Source: Chitinophagaceae bacterium
GTDB lineage: Bacteria > Bacteroidota > Bacteroidia > Chitinophagales > UBA10324
Length of the DNA: 64,000 bases
Direction: 5' to 3'
Assembly (NCBI GenBank): GCA_016717285.1
Contig: JADKFU010000005.1
Coordinates: 2,154,501 to 2,218,500, forward strand
The translations under genes and the position numbers were made by a program. Positions 18,895 through 27,917 of the stretch are shown here, one piece after another. Every line of letters begins with the position of its first letter. Positions within the stretch are counted from its first letter, which is position 1. The notes below the pieces were generated by a model that ran no database searches, was not told the DNA's origin, and saw only the letters and a program-made list of their open reading frames with translations.

Positions 18895-19694
18895 AAAGCG
18901 CTGAGAAAAAACCTAACTACCTCGTAGTAGGAATAAGTTTCTTATTCATACTTATTGCTGTTGCCATCACCGTCTTCGTGAAGTGTCCCTCTGAAGTGGT
19001 TATTTATGTGCTGCGTGTGCTGCTGGCAATCGGAGCTACAGGAATCCTGACGCTCATTGGGCCAACCATAAAAATTGAAAACACATTTGTGAAAGCATCA
19101 GGAGCCATTGCCTTTGGCGTACTCATCTATGTGATCAATCCACCTAAGTTATTTGGTGTGGAAACCTGCCCTGACATACAGGACTACTTTGCCGGAAATA
19201 TTTTTGTAGGCGGTAAACCCGTCAGTGAAGCGCAGGTGGATCTTATCGGTGGTGATCAACAAGGAAAAAAAACAAACACTATCGGTGCTTTTGCTCAATT
19301 CATCATTTCTAAAAAGAACAGACCGGATTCTTTAAAGTTGCGCATTCAATATTCCCGGGAAAATTCTCTACAGCCCATTGATACCGTGTTGAGTTTTAAG
19401 ACCAGTGAAGTACTGAACAGGAATATCGACATCCTGCTTATTGCCAAACTTAAGCCGCAGACATTTGCAGGTTATGTCTGGGATGAACAAGGAAGGGGAA
19501 TTTCGGGAGTGAAAGTTACCGCTGAAGGAGTTACTGCAGTTACGGATGATGGCGGTTATTTCAAGCTGGAATCATTTTCCAAGGAAAGCACTCTTTCAGT
19601 AAATTTCAGTAAAGAACATTACCATTCTTCTACGCTGCCGCTGAATTTTCCGAACAACAATATTTCCGTCACCCTAAGACGTGATCATCCATGA
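18885..19694 (+). CDS. Inner membrane protein with carboxypeptidase-regulatory-like domains
   Basis: Protein of 269 residues. Two or three hydrophobic segments lie in the first 95 residues (YLVVGISFLFILIAVAITVF, VLLAIGATGILTLIG, GAIAFGVLIYVI). Two soluble domains of the CarboxypepD_reg/Ig-like fold follow (about 110-180 and 195-265; the second reads FAGYVWDEQGRGISGVKVTA then TDDGGYFKLESF). The start overlaps the propeller gene by 10 bp and the end overlaps the next gene by 4 bp, which points to translational coupling. I do not recognise a named family for the whole protein. Confidence 0.65.
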   Translation: MAVKSAEKKPNYLVVGISFLFILIAVAITVFVKCPSEVVIYVLRVLLAIGATGILTLIGPTIKIENTFVKASGAIAFGVLIYVINPPKLFGVETCPDIQDYFAGNIFVGGKPVSEAQVDLIGGDQQGKKTNTIGAFAQFIISKKNRPDSLKLRIQYSRENSLQPIDTVLSFKTSEVLNRNIDILLIAKLKPQTFAGYVWDEQGRGISGVKVTAEGVTAVTDDGGYFKLESFSKESTLSVNFSKEHYHSSTLPLNFPNNNISVTLRRDHP

Positions 19695-21118
19695 AAATTG
19701 TTTTTACCATCTGTCTTTTAATCATGTGCAGCAACGTTAGCGCGCAAACGACGCTGACTGTGATTGTGCAGGATGAGAATACAAAAAAAATAATACCGGT
19801 GGAAGTCACTTTCAAATGCAAATCGAAACCCTTCCAGCTTTCCTTTAATGCTGATCACAAAGAAGCCAATCTCAGCGAATATGAAATTGTTCCCAATGAT
19901 TTCCTGTATGATCTCACCATCACGCCGACCAGTAAAACTGATAAAAGCAAATACCTTTCTTATCCTTCCATGGATAAGTTTCCGGTAAGAACACGTAACG
20001 AGGACAACATCATACCCATTCAACTTACACCTGCTACTGTACTTACTGCGAAAAACACAATTTACATCAGGGGACTGGTGCAATCAACAGATTCAACGTT
20101 CCTGAAAGATGTCACTGTTTTTCTTTCGGAAAAATCATCCATCACTGCCACCTCTGATGCATTTGGTTATTACAAATTGAAAATACCGCTGAGTGCGCTG
20201 CCTGCAGGTTATTCTTCTGTAAGAGTTTCATTTTCCAGTGGCAGGTACTTCGACAAAGTAAAGACCGTAACATTAGACAAAAAAATATTTGACTATCCTG
20301 TGAATGCAGTAATGCAGAAAAAAAGTACGCTTGATACCATATCTGGAAAGGTGGAAATTCCTGCGGGATATAAAAGCACGATCAGTTATTCCGTGATGTG
20401 GAAGGATCAACTCTTGCAACAACTCGAAACAGATTCTGATGGGAAATTTACATTTACCATCGACACTTTGGATCGAAGCACAGACAGCTACCAACTGCTT
20501 TTTTCAGCGTACGAACTCAACAGCCAAAACGCAACCTTTCAACCTGCAACTACGGAAGGAATCATACCTGTTACACTTACCTGGAACGAGTTTTTCACCG
20601 CACGCGGACCACATACCATTTCTGTAGGAGCATTGTTCTGGCCACAGGAATATTTTTTTACAGCAGGATATTATTTTCATCCCGGGTGGTTGAAAAACCG
20701 GTTTGCATTTGGTGCAAATGCCGGAGTAGCATTGCTGCGCAGGAAGGTGAAAGAGTATCCTGTTCTTGATGGTTCACTGGAAGCAACGCGGACAGATACT
20801 TTTACATCCGTGCTGTTCGGAATTCGCGGCAGGTATTTCTGGTATCCATACAATTTACGATCGAGGGTAAATCCATACTGCGAACTCGCCTTTCAGCTTG
20901 CACCTTCCGTTTTGCTTTGGCAGCCATCTTTAGGTGGCGGCGTGATCTGGAATGTTACTCCATTGATTGCCATTGATGGTAGTTTAAGACTGGCGTACAA
21001 CCATTACAATTATGTGCAGACATTTGATTACTTCGGCGATGCACACACAGAGACATCTCCTGATCATGCCTGGAAAGTATATGCACAGATACAATTACTC
21101 TTTTTTATTCCAAAATAA
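19691..21118 (+). CDS. Exported protein: two regulatory-like domains plus probable beta-barrel
   Basis: Protein of 475 residues with a signal peptide (MKIVFTICLLIMCSNVSAQ). The middle contains CarboxypepD_reg-like segments (IRGLVQSTDSTFLKDVTVFL, TATSDAFGYYKLKIPL). From about residue 300 the pattern changes to alternating hydrophobic and polar strands with many aromatic residues (SVGALFWPQEYFFTAGYYFH ... WKVYAQIQLLFFIPK). This looks like an outer membrane beta-barrel of the 8-10 strand kind, although the final residue is Lys rather than Phe. It overlaps the preceding gene by 4 bp (ATGA). No named family recognised. Confidence 0.6.
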   Translation: MKIVFTICLLIMCSNVSAQTTLTVIVQDENTKKIIPVEVTFKCKSKPFQLSFNADHKEANLSEYEIVPNDFLYDLTITPTSKTDKSKYLSYPSMDKFPVRTRNEDNIIPIQLTPATVLTAKNTIYIRGLVQSTDSTFLKDVTVFLSEKSSITATSDAFGYYKLKIPLSALPAGYSSVRVSFSSGRYFDKVKTVTLDKKIFDYPVNAVMQKKSTLDTISGKVEIPAGYKSTISYSVMWKDQLLQQLETDSDGKFTFTIDTLDRSTDSYQLLFSAYELNSQNATFQPATTEGIIPVTLTWNEFFTARGPHTISVGALFWPQEYFFTAGYYFHPGWLKNRFAFGANAGVALLRRKVKEYPVLDGSLEATRTDTFTSVLFGIRGRYFWYPYNLRSRVNPYCELAFQLAPSVLLWQPSLGGGVIWNVTPLIAIDGSLRLAYNHYNYVQTFDYFGDAHTETSPDHAWKVYAQIQLLFFIPK

Positions 21119-21125
21119 TTTATCC

Positions 21126-21731
21126 ATGAAGAAGTATGCTATTTTCCTGATGGTGTTGTTTTTATACAGCTGTGGCAAAGCAGATGAAAATGCGGACAAT
21201 CAATTGGGAGCAGGCAATTTCATTCATAATACCTACCTGATAGAAGTTCCGCAATACTATTACTACTATATAGAAAATGATTCCAGCTCTGATAAAATAG
21301 AAATCTTCGGCGACACTAAGGTTTTCACTTTCCTCCCTCCTGCCTGTGATGATGGTTGCCCGCCTGAAAAATTTTATGAAGACTTTTCGCAGCTATTCGA
21401 AATACAATGGAAGGATCCAAAAGTAAAATACCAGGCCGTTGGAGTTTTTACCCATCCTATTGCCGGCAGCTTTGCAAATGGTAATTCAATAGGAAACAGC
21501 GAAGACATGGTATGGACCTGGCACACCGGCATGAAGCAGGATGGAAAAGTCGGTACTGTGCGTTTTGGTGATGGCAGAAGTGTACACAATGGCGTGATTG
21601 ATTATGATTCCGCTCCTGAGTTGCTCGAGTTCAACAAGCTGTATTACCTGGGCATCTGGGCCTGGGATGATGGTGGAACCAATTTGGAATTCACCAGCAA
21701 TGAGATCCGGATGAAGATTGTGATACCTTAA
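21126..21731 (+). CDS. Lipoprotein of unknown function, last gene of the envelope operon
   Basis: Lipoprotein of 201 residues. The start at 21126 (MKKYAIFLMVLFLYSCGKAD) gives a textbook signal peptide with lipobox LYSC; the open frame extends upstream into the previous gene and should be ignored. The mature part begins with an acidic linker and has a segment with paired cysteines (FLPPACDDGCPPEKFYEDF). It then carries Trp-rich strands (DMVWTWHTGMKQDG, GIWAWDDGGTNLEF) that look like an extracellular beta-sandwich. It starts 7 bp after the barrel-like gene, so it belongs to the same unit. Function unknown. Confidence 0.7.
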   Translation: MKKYAIFLMVLFLYSCGKADENADNQLGAGNFIHNTYLIEVPQYYYYYIENDSSSDKIEIFGDTKVFTFLPPACDDGCPPEKFYEDFSQLFEIQWKDPKVKYQAVGVFTHPIAGSFANGNSIGNSEDMVWTWHTGMKQDGKVGTVRFGDGRSVHNGVIDYDSAPELLEFNKLYYLGIWAWDDGGTNLEFTSNEIRMKIVIP

Positions 21732-21750
21732 TGCAATGCGATTTCACTGA

Positions 21751-21876
21751 CTATTTAAGACGCATTTTGGATACGATCACTTTTCTTCCTTCTTTACCGT
21801 TGGCTGAATCAACCATCAGAAATATTCCAGGGCAACACATTAATGCGGAAGGCATTCTAACGACTCTTTTCTTTTA
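21751..21876 (-). pseudogene. Orphan C-terminal fragment of a T9SS sorting domain
   Basis: Minus-strand codons upstream of the TAG at 21751 read PGIFLMVDSANGKEGRKVIV then SKMRLK. This is the typical end of a type A sorting domain (GIYLv-x-xANGKxGRKKVIVSK). The frame is closed by a stop near 21877, and nothing further upstream continues the domain, so only the tail of a former secreted protein is left. It lies just past the end of the lipoprotein gene, in convergent orientation. Confidence 0.5.
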
Positions 21877-22022
21877 ATAACACTTCAGCTTAAGATCTCC
21901 ATTGTTCCGCTAACTCTATTACTATGTAGCTCCGGGAGCTGATAATCAAACGCTGATCATTTTAAAAATCATCTTGAGAGCAACTTAATAAAGTTAGTAC
22001 CGCCTAACGCTCTTATTCATAA

Positions 22023-22234
22023 TTACCACAAAAAAGGCAGTCCCAATTTTTTTACAATTTGGGGAATCCAATACTCATCTGCTCCGTGTATTACATTTCC
22101 GTCCCATGGTTTTTCTCGCAATCAATCCTGTAAAAAGAAAACAAACCCTGTCGATCTGCTTTTGTTTTGCTAAGCGTTACAATACCTTGAATAGTTATTC
22201 TTAGAGTTTGTAGTTCACCCCATCTGCTCTCCAT
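22023..22234 (-). pseudogene. Small frameshifted open frame, unknown family
   Basis: ATG at 22234 opens MESRWGELQTLRITIQGIVT..., which stops at 22091. Shifting frame in the AAAAA run near 22117 lets the reading continue as PWDGNVIHGADEYWIPQIVK to a TAA at 22023. Both parts have protein-like composition and join naturally (RIDCEK+PWDGN), suggesting a former protein of about 70 residues broken by one indel. I recognise no family. Confidence 0.35.
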
Positions 22235-22425
22235 TATAGTCTACAATTAACGGCATGATATTCCGGAATAACGGGACTTAATTAAGAAATAAAAAAGCTC
22301 AGCCTTGTAATTCTGCCGCTTAATCCAAAGAATATTTTCGATACAAATAAATAAGCAGGTGCCGGAAATTATTTGAAACCTATGCTGCAATTATTCAGGC
22401 GGATATTTTAATTAATGGAAATTGT

Positions 22426-23196
22426 ATGCTTACCTCCACAACTGCATCCTTTTACTCAGGGCTTAGCGGCTTGCAATTAAATATTCCTAAATATTTATAT
22501 CCCGAGCCGTTTCAGAATGTCAGCAGGCTCACCTATTACGCTTCGCTCTTCAACAGTATTGAAATAAACAGTTCCTTTTATAAAATTCCGCAACAAGCAA
22601 CTGTATTGAAATGGGCTACTTCTGTTAATGACGATTTCAGGTTTACTTTTAAATTATACAAGGAGATTACCCACAACAAGGAATTAAATTATAATAAAGA
22701 ATTGCTTGTCCGGTTTTTTGAATCTATCAACGCCGTTAAAGAAAAATGTGGCTGCCTGCTTATTCAGTTTCCCCCAAGTGCTGGAAAAGAATTTTTCTCT
22801 AAATTGAATAACCTGTTAAGTGATATTCAGGAAATAAAAGAGCTTGATTGGAAAATTGCGGTAGAGTTTAGAAATAAATCATGGTACAATGAAGCAACTT
22901 ATAATCTATTAAGCATTTTTAATGCGGCCTTGGTTATACACGACATTCCCAAATCAGCAACGCCAATGACTAATATTGAAACTGATTTTATATACATCAG
23001 ATTTCATGGTCCCACCGGGAATTACCGAGACAGTTATTCCGAAGATTTTTTGCGCGAATACACCGCCTATGTTGATGAATGGCTGGAAGAAGGAAAAACT
23101 GTGTTTATGTATTTTAATAATACGATCGGAGATGCTTTAAACAATTTAAAAACGATCAATAGTTTTCATCAAAATGAAAAGGAGATTATAAAATAA
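22426..23196 (+). CDS. DUF72 family protein (YecE-like)
   Basis: Cytoplasmic protein of 256 residues of the DUF72/YecE family, a TIM-barrel-like fold of unproven activity. Typical elements are SGLSGLQ near the N-terminus, YYASLFNSIEINSSFYKIP, FRFTFKLYKEITH, CGCLLIQFPPS, VEFRNKSWY and YIRFHGPTGNYRDSYS, all in the family order. The gene ends 4 bp before the ligase D gene. DUF72 genes have been linked by context to DNA repair and iron-sulfur functions in some genomes; here the tight pairing with LigD suggests co-expression, but the role is inference. Confidence 0.85.
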   Translation: MLTSTTASFYSGLSGLQLNIPKYLYPEPFQNVSRLTYYASLFNSIEINSSFYKIPQQATVLKWATSVNDDFRFTFKLYKEITHNKELNYNKELLVRFFESINAVKEKCGCLLIQFPPSAGKEFFSKLNNLLSDIQEIKELDWKIAVEFRNKSWYNEATYNLLSIFNAALVIHDIPKSATPMTNIETDFIYIRFHGPTGNYRDSYSEDFLREYTAYVDEWLEEGKTVFMYFNNTIGDALNNLKTINSFHQNEKEIIK

Positions 23197-23200
23197 ACCT

Positions 23201-25897
23201 ATGGCACTAGCAAAATATAAACAGAAAAGAAATTTTAAAGAAAGTCCGGAACCCGTTGGAGGAAAACCTGACAGCAATAAATTACGCTTTGTTGTTCAAA
23301 AGCATGATGCTACAAATTTACACTACGATTTCAGGTTAGAGATGGAAGGCGTATTGAAAAGCTGGGCTGTGCCTAAAGGTCCGTCCACAGACCCTGCTGT
23401 GAAACGACTGGCCATGATGGTGGAAGATCATCCTTATGATTACAGAAACTTTGAAGGCATTATTCCAAGCGGTTATGGCGCAGGTACGGTAATAGTTTGG
23501 GATGAAGGGTTTTATGAACCTGCCGATGCCGATGGAAAAGATAAAAAAACACAGGACAAAGAATTAAGGAAAGGAATTTATTCCGGCAAGCTCCATTTCG
23601 TTTTACATGGGAAAAAGTTAAAAGGTGAATATGCACTTGTTAAAACACATGGGAGAGGTGAAAATTCCTGGCTTCTTTTTAAAGTAAAAGATCAATTTGT
23701 TTCCAAGGAAGACATCACGCTTAAGGACAAATCCGTAATCTCCAAAAAAACACTGGCACAGGTTGAGAAAACCTCCAGTAATTTTTATGGTGCTAAAAGG
23801 GTGAAAGAAACAACTTCCAAAAGCAAGAAAGAAAAAGAGCTGAATAAACGAGAGGATGTTAAAGCTGCCTCTAAAAGAAACCGCCTGGAAAAGGGGAAAA
23901 AAAATGCTGAATCAAAAATAATAACGAAGGGTACTACTGCCAAATTTCCTGTCACGCTTTCTCCTATGCTTGCCACGCTTGTTGACAAACCGTTTGACGA
24001 TGAAGCTTGGCAGTTTGAAGTGAAGTGGGACGGATACAGAACAATTGCCTTCTGCAATAAAAATAAAGTAGCATTGAAATCCCGCAACGACAAGTCGTTC
24101 GACGAAAAATTTTACCCGGTTTATAAGGCAGTACAGGATTGGAATATAAATGCTGTGCTCGATGGTGAAGTGGTGGTGTTGGATGAAAATGGCAAATCCA
24201 ATTTCGGAGCCTTGCAAAATTGGCGAAGCGAAGCTGACGGAGCCATTTATTTTTATGTGTTTGACATTTTATGGTTAGATGGAAAAAGCCTGCTACAAAT
24301 TCCATTGTCAGAGCGCAGGGATCTTCTAAGACAAATAATTCCCCAAAATAATATTATAAGACTGAGTGAAAACTTTGAAGTTGGTGGCATCGAATTTTTT
24401 GAAACCACAAAAAAAATGGGGCTTGAAGGCATTATTGCTAAAAAATCCGATAGCAAATATAGCCCGGGCATTCGCTCCAGAGAATGGCTGAAAATCAAAG
24501 CCAATAAAAGGCAGGAAATGGTTATTGGCGGTTACACCATAAATGATGCTACTTCAAAATCATTCAGCTCACTTCTGCTGGGAGTTTTTGAGAAAGGGAA
24601 ATTAATTTATACCGGCAAAGTAGGCACTGGCTTTAATGATAAGCAGCAAAAAGAAATGCTTAAACAATTTAAGCCCTTTATTACCAAATCACCTCCATTT
24701 ACAGAATTACCCGACATCAACAAACCTTCACGCTTTCGTCCCAACCCGCCGCATGCTATTGCTGTCTGGATGAAACCCGGATTAGTGTGCGAAGTGAGCT
24801 ATACTGAAATGACTACTGATGGAATTATGAGACATCCTTCTTTTGAAGCAATGCGCATTGATAAAAAGGCCAGCGATGTAACGCGTGAATCAGCAGCAGC
24901 TACAAAAGATATTGTTCCGAATAAAAAAAGCAAGTCAACAAAAATATTGAGCCCTACAGGAAAAAAGGAAAGGAAAACATTCTTAAACCCAACGGATGAA
25001 ACACAGGTTCGTGAAATAAATGGCCACGAAATAAAATTCACTAACCTCAATAAGATCTACTGGCCCAAAGAAAAAATCACCAAACGTGATATGCTGAATT
25101 ACTATTACCAGGTGGCCCCATTCATATTACCTTATTTAAAAGACAGGCCGCAATCTATGAACCGCCATCCAAATGGCATCACGGGTGAAAGTTTTTATTT
25201 CAAGGATGTAACAGGTACGGCGCCTGAATGGATTGAGACTTTTCAATATAAAAGTGATGCAGACAACAGAGTAAGAAATTACCTGGTTGCTAAAGATGAG
25301 GCCAGTCTGCTTTATATGGCCACTTTAGGTTGTATAGAAATGAATCCCTGGCACAGCAGAATTGAAGCAGAAGATTATCCTGATTGGTGCATTATTGATC
25401 TGGATCCTGCAGAGAATACTTTTAATCAGGTAATTGAAGCCGCAAATATCACGAACGCTATTTTAAAAGATATGGGCGTAACCGCCTATCCCAAAACCAG
25501 TGGTTCCACCGGCATCCATATTTATATTCCTCTTGGCGCAAAATATACCTATGAACAGTCAAAAGAATTTGCACGTGTAATTGCAACATTAGTGCAACGT
25601 GAAATTCCAAAATACAGCAGCATTGAGCGGATGGTAAAAGCAAGAAAAGGTAAAATGTATATAGATTTTTTACAGAATCGTCCGCAGGCCACTATTGCTG
25701 CTCCATATTCTTTGCGGCCTAAACCCGGTGCCACCGTATCAATGCCTTTACATTGGGAAGAAGTTAAGAAAGGCTTGAAAATGATTGACTTTACCATTCA
25801 CAATGCTCTCGACAGAATAAAAAATGAAGGTGATATTTTCAAACCTGTTTTAGGGAAAGGCATTAATCTGGAAAAAGTGATTAAAAAATTTAAATAA
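23201..25897 (+). CDS. ligD: Multifunctional DNA ligase D (phosphoesterase-ligase-polymerase)
   Basis: End-processing and sealing enzyme of bacterial non-homologous end joining, 898 residues with all three domains. The 3'-phosphoesterase domain (about 5-190) has FVVQKHDATNLHYDFRLEM. The ATP-dependent ligase domain (about 245-545) has the nucleotidyl-transfer lysine in FEVKWDGYR (about 275), then DGEVVVLD and EGIIAKK. The primase-like polymerase domain (about 620-890) has the metal-binding pair in WCIIDLDPA (about 734) and SGSTGIHIYIPLG. A lysine-rich linker separates the first two domains. Order PE-LIG-POL is one of the known arrangements. No Ku gene is seen in this window, so the partner must be elsewhere if NHEJ is functional. 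Confidence 0.95.
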   Translation: MALAKYKQKRNFKESPEPVGGKPDSNKLRFVVQKHDATNLHYDFRLEMEGVLKSWAVPKGPSTDPAVKRLAMMVEDHPYDYRNFEGIIPSGYGAGTVIVWDEGFYEPADADGKDKKTQDKELRKGIYSGKLHFVLHGKKLKGEYALVKTHGRGENSWLLFKVKDQFVSKEDITLKDKSVISKKTLAQVEKTSSNFYGAKRVKETTSKSKKEKELNKREDVKAASKRNRLEKGKKNAESKIITKGTTAKFPVTLSPMLATLVDKPFDDEAWQFEVKWDGYRTIAFCNKNKVALKSRNDKSFDEKFYPVYKAVQDWNINAVLDGEVVVLDENGKSNFGALQNWRSEADGAIYFYVFDILWLDGKSLLQIPLSERRDLLRQIIPQNNIIRLSENFEVGGIEFFETTKKMGLEGIIAKKSDSKYSPGIRSREWLKIKANKRQEMVIGGYTINDATSKSFSSLLLGVFEKGKLIYTGKVGTGFNDKQQKEMLKQFKPFITKSPPFTELPDINKPSRFRPNPPHAIAVWMKPGLVCEVSYTEMTTDGIMRHPSFEAMRIDKKASDVTRESAAATKDIVPNKKSKSTKILSPTGKKERKTFLNPTDETQVREINGHEIKFTNLNKIYWPKEKITKRDMLNYYYQVAPFILPYLKDRPQSMNRHPNGITGESFYFKDVTGTAPEWIETFQYKSDADNRVRNYLVAKDEASLLYMATLGCIEMNPWHSRIEAEDYPDWCIIDLDPAENTFNQVIEAANITNAILKDMGVTAYPKTSGSTGIHIYIPLGAKYTYEQSKEFARVIATLVQREIPKYSSIERMVKARKGKMYIDFLQNRPQATIAAPYSLRPKPGATVSMPLHWEEVKKGLKMIDFTIHNALDRIKNEGDIFKPVLGKGINLEKVIKKFK

Positions 25898-25905
25898 AAA
25901 ATATC

Positions 25906-26046
25906 ATGCCCTACTAAAGCGAATCACAGCGCAAATATTTCCATGCGAACAAAAACAAATTAGAAAAACAAGGCGTGGATGTTAAAGAATGGGATAAAGA
26001 AAGTAAAGGATTGAAACTGCCCAAAAAGGTAAAACGGAAAAAATGA
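25906..26046 (+). pseudogene. Small basic protein gene with in-frame stop at codon 4, between ligD and yihY
   Basis: ATG at 25906 gives MPY, then TAA (25915-25917), then an uninterrupted frame: SESQRKYFHANKNKLEKQGV, DVKEWDKESKGLKLPKKVKR, KK, ending TGA at 26046. Small proteins of this look (MP-K/W-S-x-x-QRKxFHA...) occur in other bacteria, and the body here is clearly coding-like. The stop would be explained by a single A-to-T change of AAA to TAA. The 3' end overlaps the start of the next gene by 4 bp (ATGA). The gene is either recently inactivated, affected by a base-call error, or started downstream from a non-standard codon. Confidence 0.6.
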
Positions 26047-26942
26047 AATCAAAACTTAAGCGCTTTGGAATAGTATTAAAAACTGCTTTCAAAAAATGGT
26101 GGGCAAAAGACCCTTTCAAAGAAAGTGCGGTCATTGCCTACTATGCAATTTTTTCATTGCCCGGTTTACTGGTAGTGATCGTGACCATCGCAGGATATTT
26201 TTTCGGTGCCGAAGCAATCAACAAACAGATGAGTACACAGCTCAGTGCTGTTTTTGGTGCTGACAGTGCGCAACAAATTCTTGATATGATCAGTGCTGCC
26301 CGCGAATCAAAAAATACAGTTTGGGCAACTGCAATTGGAGTCATCACCATTTTAATCGGCGCAACCGGTGTGTTTGCACAATTTCAAAAATCATTAAATA
26401 TCATCTGGGAAGTAAAAACCGATCCATCCAAATCAGGAATATGGAGTTTAGTGAGAGTTCGAATATTTTCATTTGGATTGATACTGGCCATTGCATTTAT
26501 ACTGATGGTTTCACTCATGATCACCACTCTTTTAATAGCTATGGGTGATTGGATTTCCGGACACTTCTCTGATTCCTTTCTTGTAATCATTCAAATTATA
26601 AATTTTATCGTTTCACGTCTCATCATCGCGCTGCTTTTTGCATTAATGTTTAAATTTTTTCCGGACGCAAAAATAAAATGGCGACATGTATGGCTGGGTT
26701 CTGTCGTTACCGCTCTATTATTTCTATTGGGCATGTATATGCTTTCCATTTATTTCGCGAAAGCTGACCCTGGTGGTGAATATGGCGCTGCCGGCACTAT
26801 CATATTAATTTTATTGTGGGTTTCCTATTCATCCATGATTGTTTTTTACGGTGCAGAATTTACACATGCTTATGCAGAACTAAATGATGGTTATATACCA
26901 CCTGATAAGAATGCAATAAAAAAGGAAGGGCGAAAAGCATAA
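26043..26942 (+). CDS. YihY/BrkB family inner membrane protein
   Basis: Integral membrane protein of 299 residues with about six hydrophobic segments. Family features are KDPFKESAVIAYYAIFSLPG near the N-terminus, the FGxxSAQ-like stretch AVFGADSAQQILDMI, GATGVFAQFQKSLNIIWEV in the middle and the end ILLWVSYSSMIVFYGAEFTH. The family (once mistaken for ribonuclease BN) has no established molecular role. The ATG overlaps the stop of the preceding small gene, so translation is probably coupled to it. Part of the ligD-linked cluster. Confidence 0.9.
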   Translation: MKSKLKRFGIVLKTAFKKWWAKDPFKESAVIAYYAIFSLPGLLVVIVTIAGYFFGAEAINKQMSTQLSAVFGADSAQQILDMISAARESKNTVWATAIGVITILIGATGVFAQFQKSLNIIWEVKTDPSKSGIWSLVRVRIFSFGLILAIAFILMVSLMITTLLIAMGDWISGHFSDSFLVIIQIINFIVSRLIIALLFALMFKFFPDAKIKWRHVWLGSVVTALLFLLGMYMLSIYFAKADPGGEYGAAGTIILILLWVSYSSMIVFYGAEFTHAYAELNDGYIPPDKNAIKKEGRKA

Positions 26943-27033
26943 ATTACTAAGTAAAAAACGTTCCCTCCTCTTCAACAATGCATGAAGATTTATTTACTGC
27001 TAAGAATAATAAAAATTCAAAAATAGCCATGCA

Positions 27034-27768
27034 ATGCCAGAAGGTCCATCCATTGTAATTCTAAAAGAAGCAGTGCAGTCATTCACCGGCAAGAAAGTTA
27101 TTGCAGCAACCGGCAACAGCCGTATTGAACAGTCTCGTTTAATAGACCAAAAAATAATCGCTTTCAAAAGCTGGGGAAAACATTTCCTGATATGTTTCAA
27201 AACGTTTTCAGTACGCATTCATCTATTAATGTTTGGAAGTTACCAGCTCAATGAAAAGAAGCCTGGTAAACCTGTACGTTTAAATTTAACTTTTAAGAAG
27301 GGTGAAATAAATTTCTATTCCTGCGCCATAAAATATTTAGAAGGCGATGTGAACACACACTATGATTGGAGCTCAGATGTTATGAACCCAAACTGGGATC
27401 CTAAAAAAGCGAAAGGCAAACTAAAAAATCAAGCTGAGCTACTTGTTTGTGATGCCCTCCTGGAACAGGATATTTTTGCAGGAGTAGGCAACATAATTAA
27501 AAATGAAGTTTTATACCGTGTCCGGGTACATCCTGAATCCATTGTAAATAAACTTCCTGCTTACAAGCTTAAAAAATTACTTGATGAAGTCAGCATTTAT
27601 AGCTTTCAATTTTTAGAATGGAAAAAAAAATATGAATTAAAGAAACACTGGCTGGTGTATGCCAAAAAAAAATGCGTGAGATGCAATTATCCAATTATTA
27701 AAAAATACACCGGCTTAAAAAAGCGAAGGAGCTTTATCTGTACTAATTGCCAGGTACTATATGATTAA
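27034..27768 (+). CDS. Fpg/Nei family DNA glycosylase (endonuclease VIII-like)
   Basis: Base excision repair enzyme of 244 residues. It begins MPEGPSIVILKEAV: Pro2 and Glu3 form the catalytic N-terminus after Met removal. The helix-two-turn-helix region carries DALLEQDIFAGVGNIIKNEVLYRVRVHPES. The C-terminal zinc finger has two CxxC pairs (CVRCNYPIIKKYTGLKKR and CTNC). PEGPSI at the start favours the Nei side of the family over Fpg. It lies about 90 bp after yihY and close to ligD, consistent with a repair-oriented neighbourhood. It acts on oxidised bases in DNA; exact specificity is uncertain. Confidence 0.92.
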   Translation: MPEGPSIVILKEAVQSFTGKKVIAATGNSRIEQSRLIDQKIIAFKSWGKHFLICFKTFSVRIHLLMFGSYQLNEKKPGKPVRLNLTFKKGEINFYSCAIKYLEGDVNTHYDWSSDVMNPNWDPKKAKGKLKNQAELLVCDALLEQDIFAGVGNIIKNEVLYRVRVHPESIVNKLPAYKLKKLLDEVSIYSFQFLEWKKKYELKKHWLVYAKKKCVRCNYPIIKKYTGLKKRRSFICTNCQVLYD

Positions 27769-27851
27769 CTGAATATTAAAAACCAGGTTGGTGAATATAT
27801 TATAAAGCTCCTTCGCTGATTACCATTGTGTTCCACAAACAGATTATCTGA

Positions 27852-27859
27852 TAACTTTG
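27852..27859 (+). promoter_or_regulatory. Probable promoter -7 element (TAACTTTG) upstream of the response regulator
   Basis: TAACTTTG matches TAnnTTTG. A TTG lies at 27826-27828, 23 bases upstream, slightly farther than the usual 19-21. It is 58 bp before the start codon at 27918. Confidence 0.4.
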
Positions 27860-27917
27860 GTTACATTGTCCTGGAATGGAATAACACATTTACACATTAA
27901 GCTTTTAAAAAAACAGG

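Larger units (their letters stand above)
21732..22425. other. 694-bp gene-poor stretch with gene remnants
   Basis: No intact gene. It holds a minus-strand fragment of a T9SS sorting domain (21751-21880) and a frameshifted small minus-strand open frame (22023-22234), both listed separately. The rest is AT-rich without recognisable signals. Confidence 0.6.
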
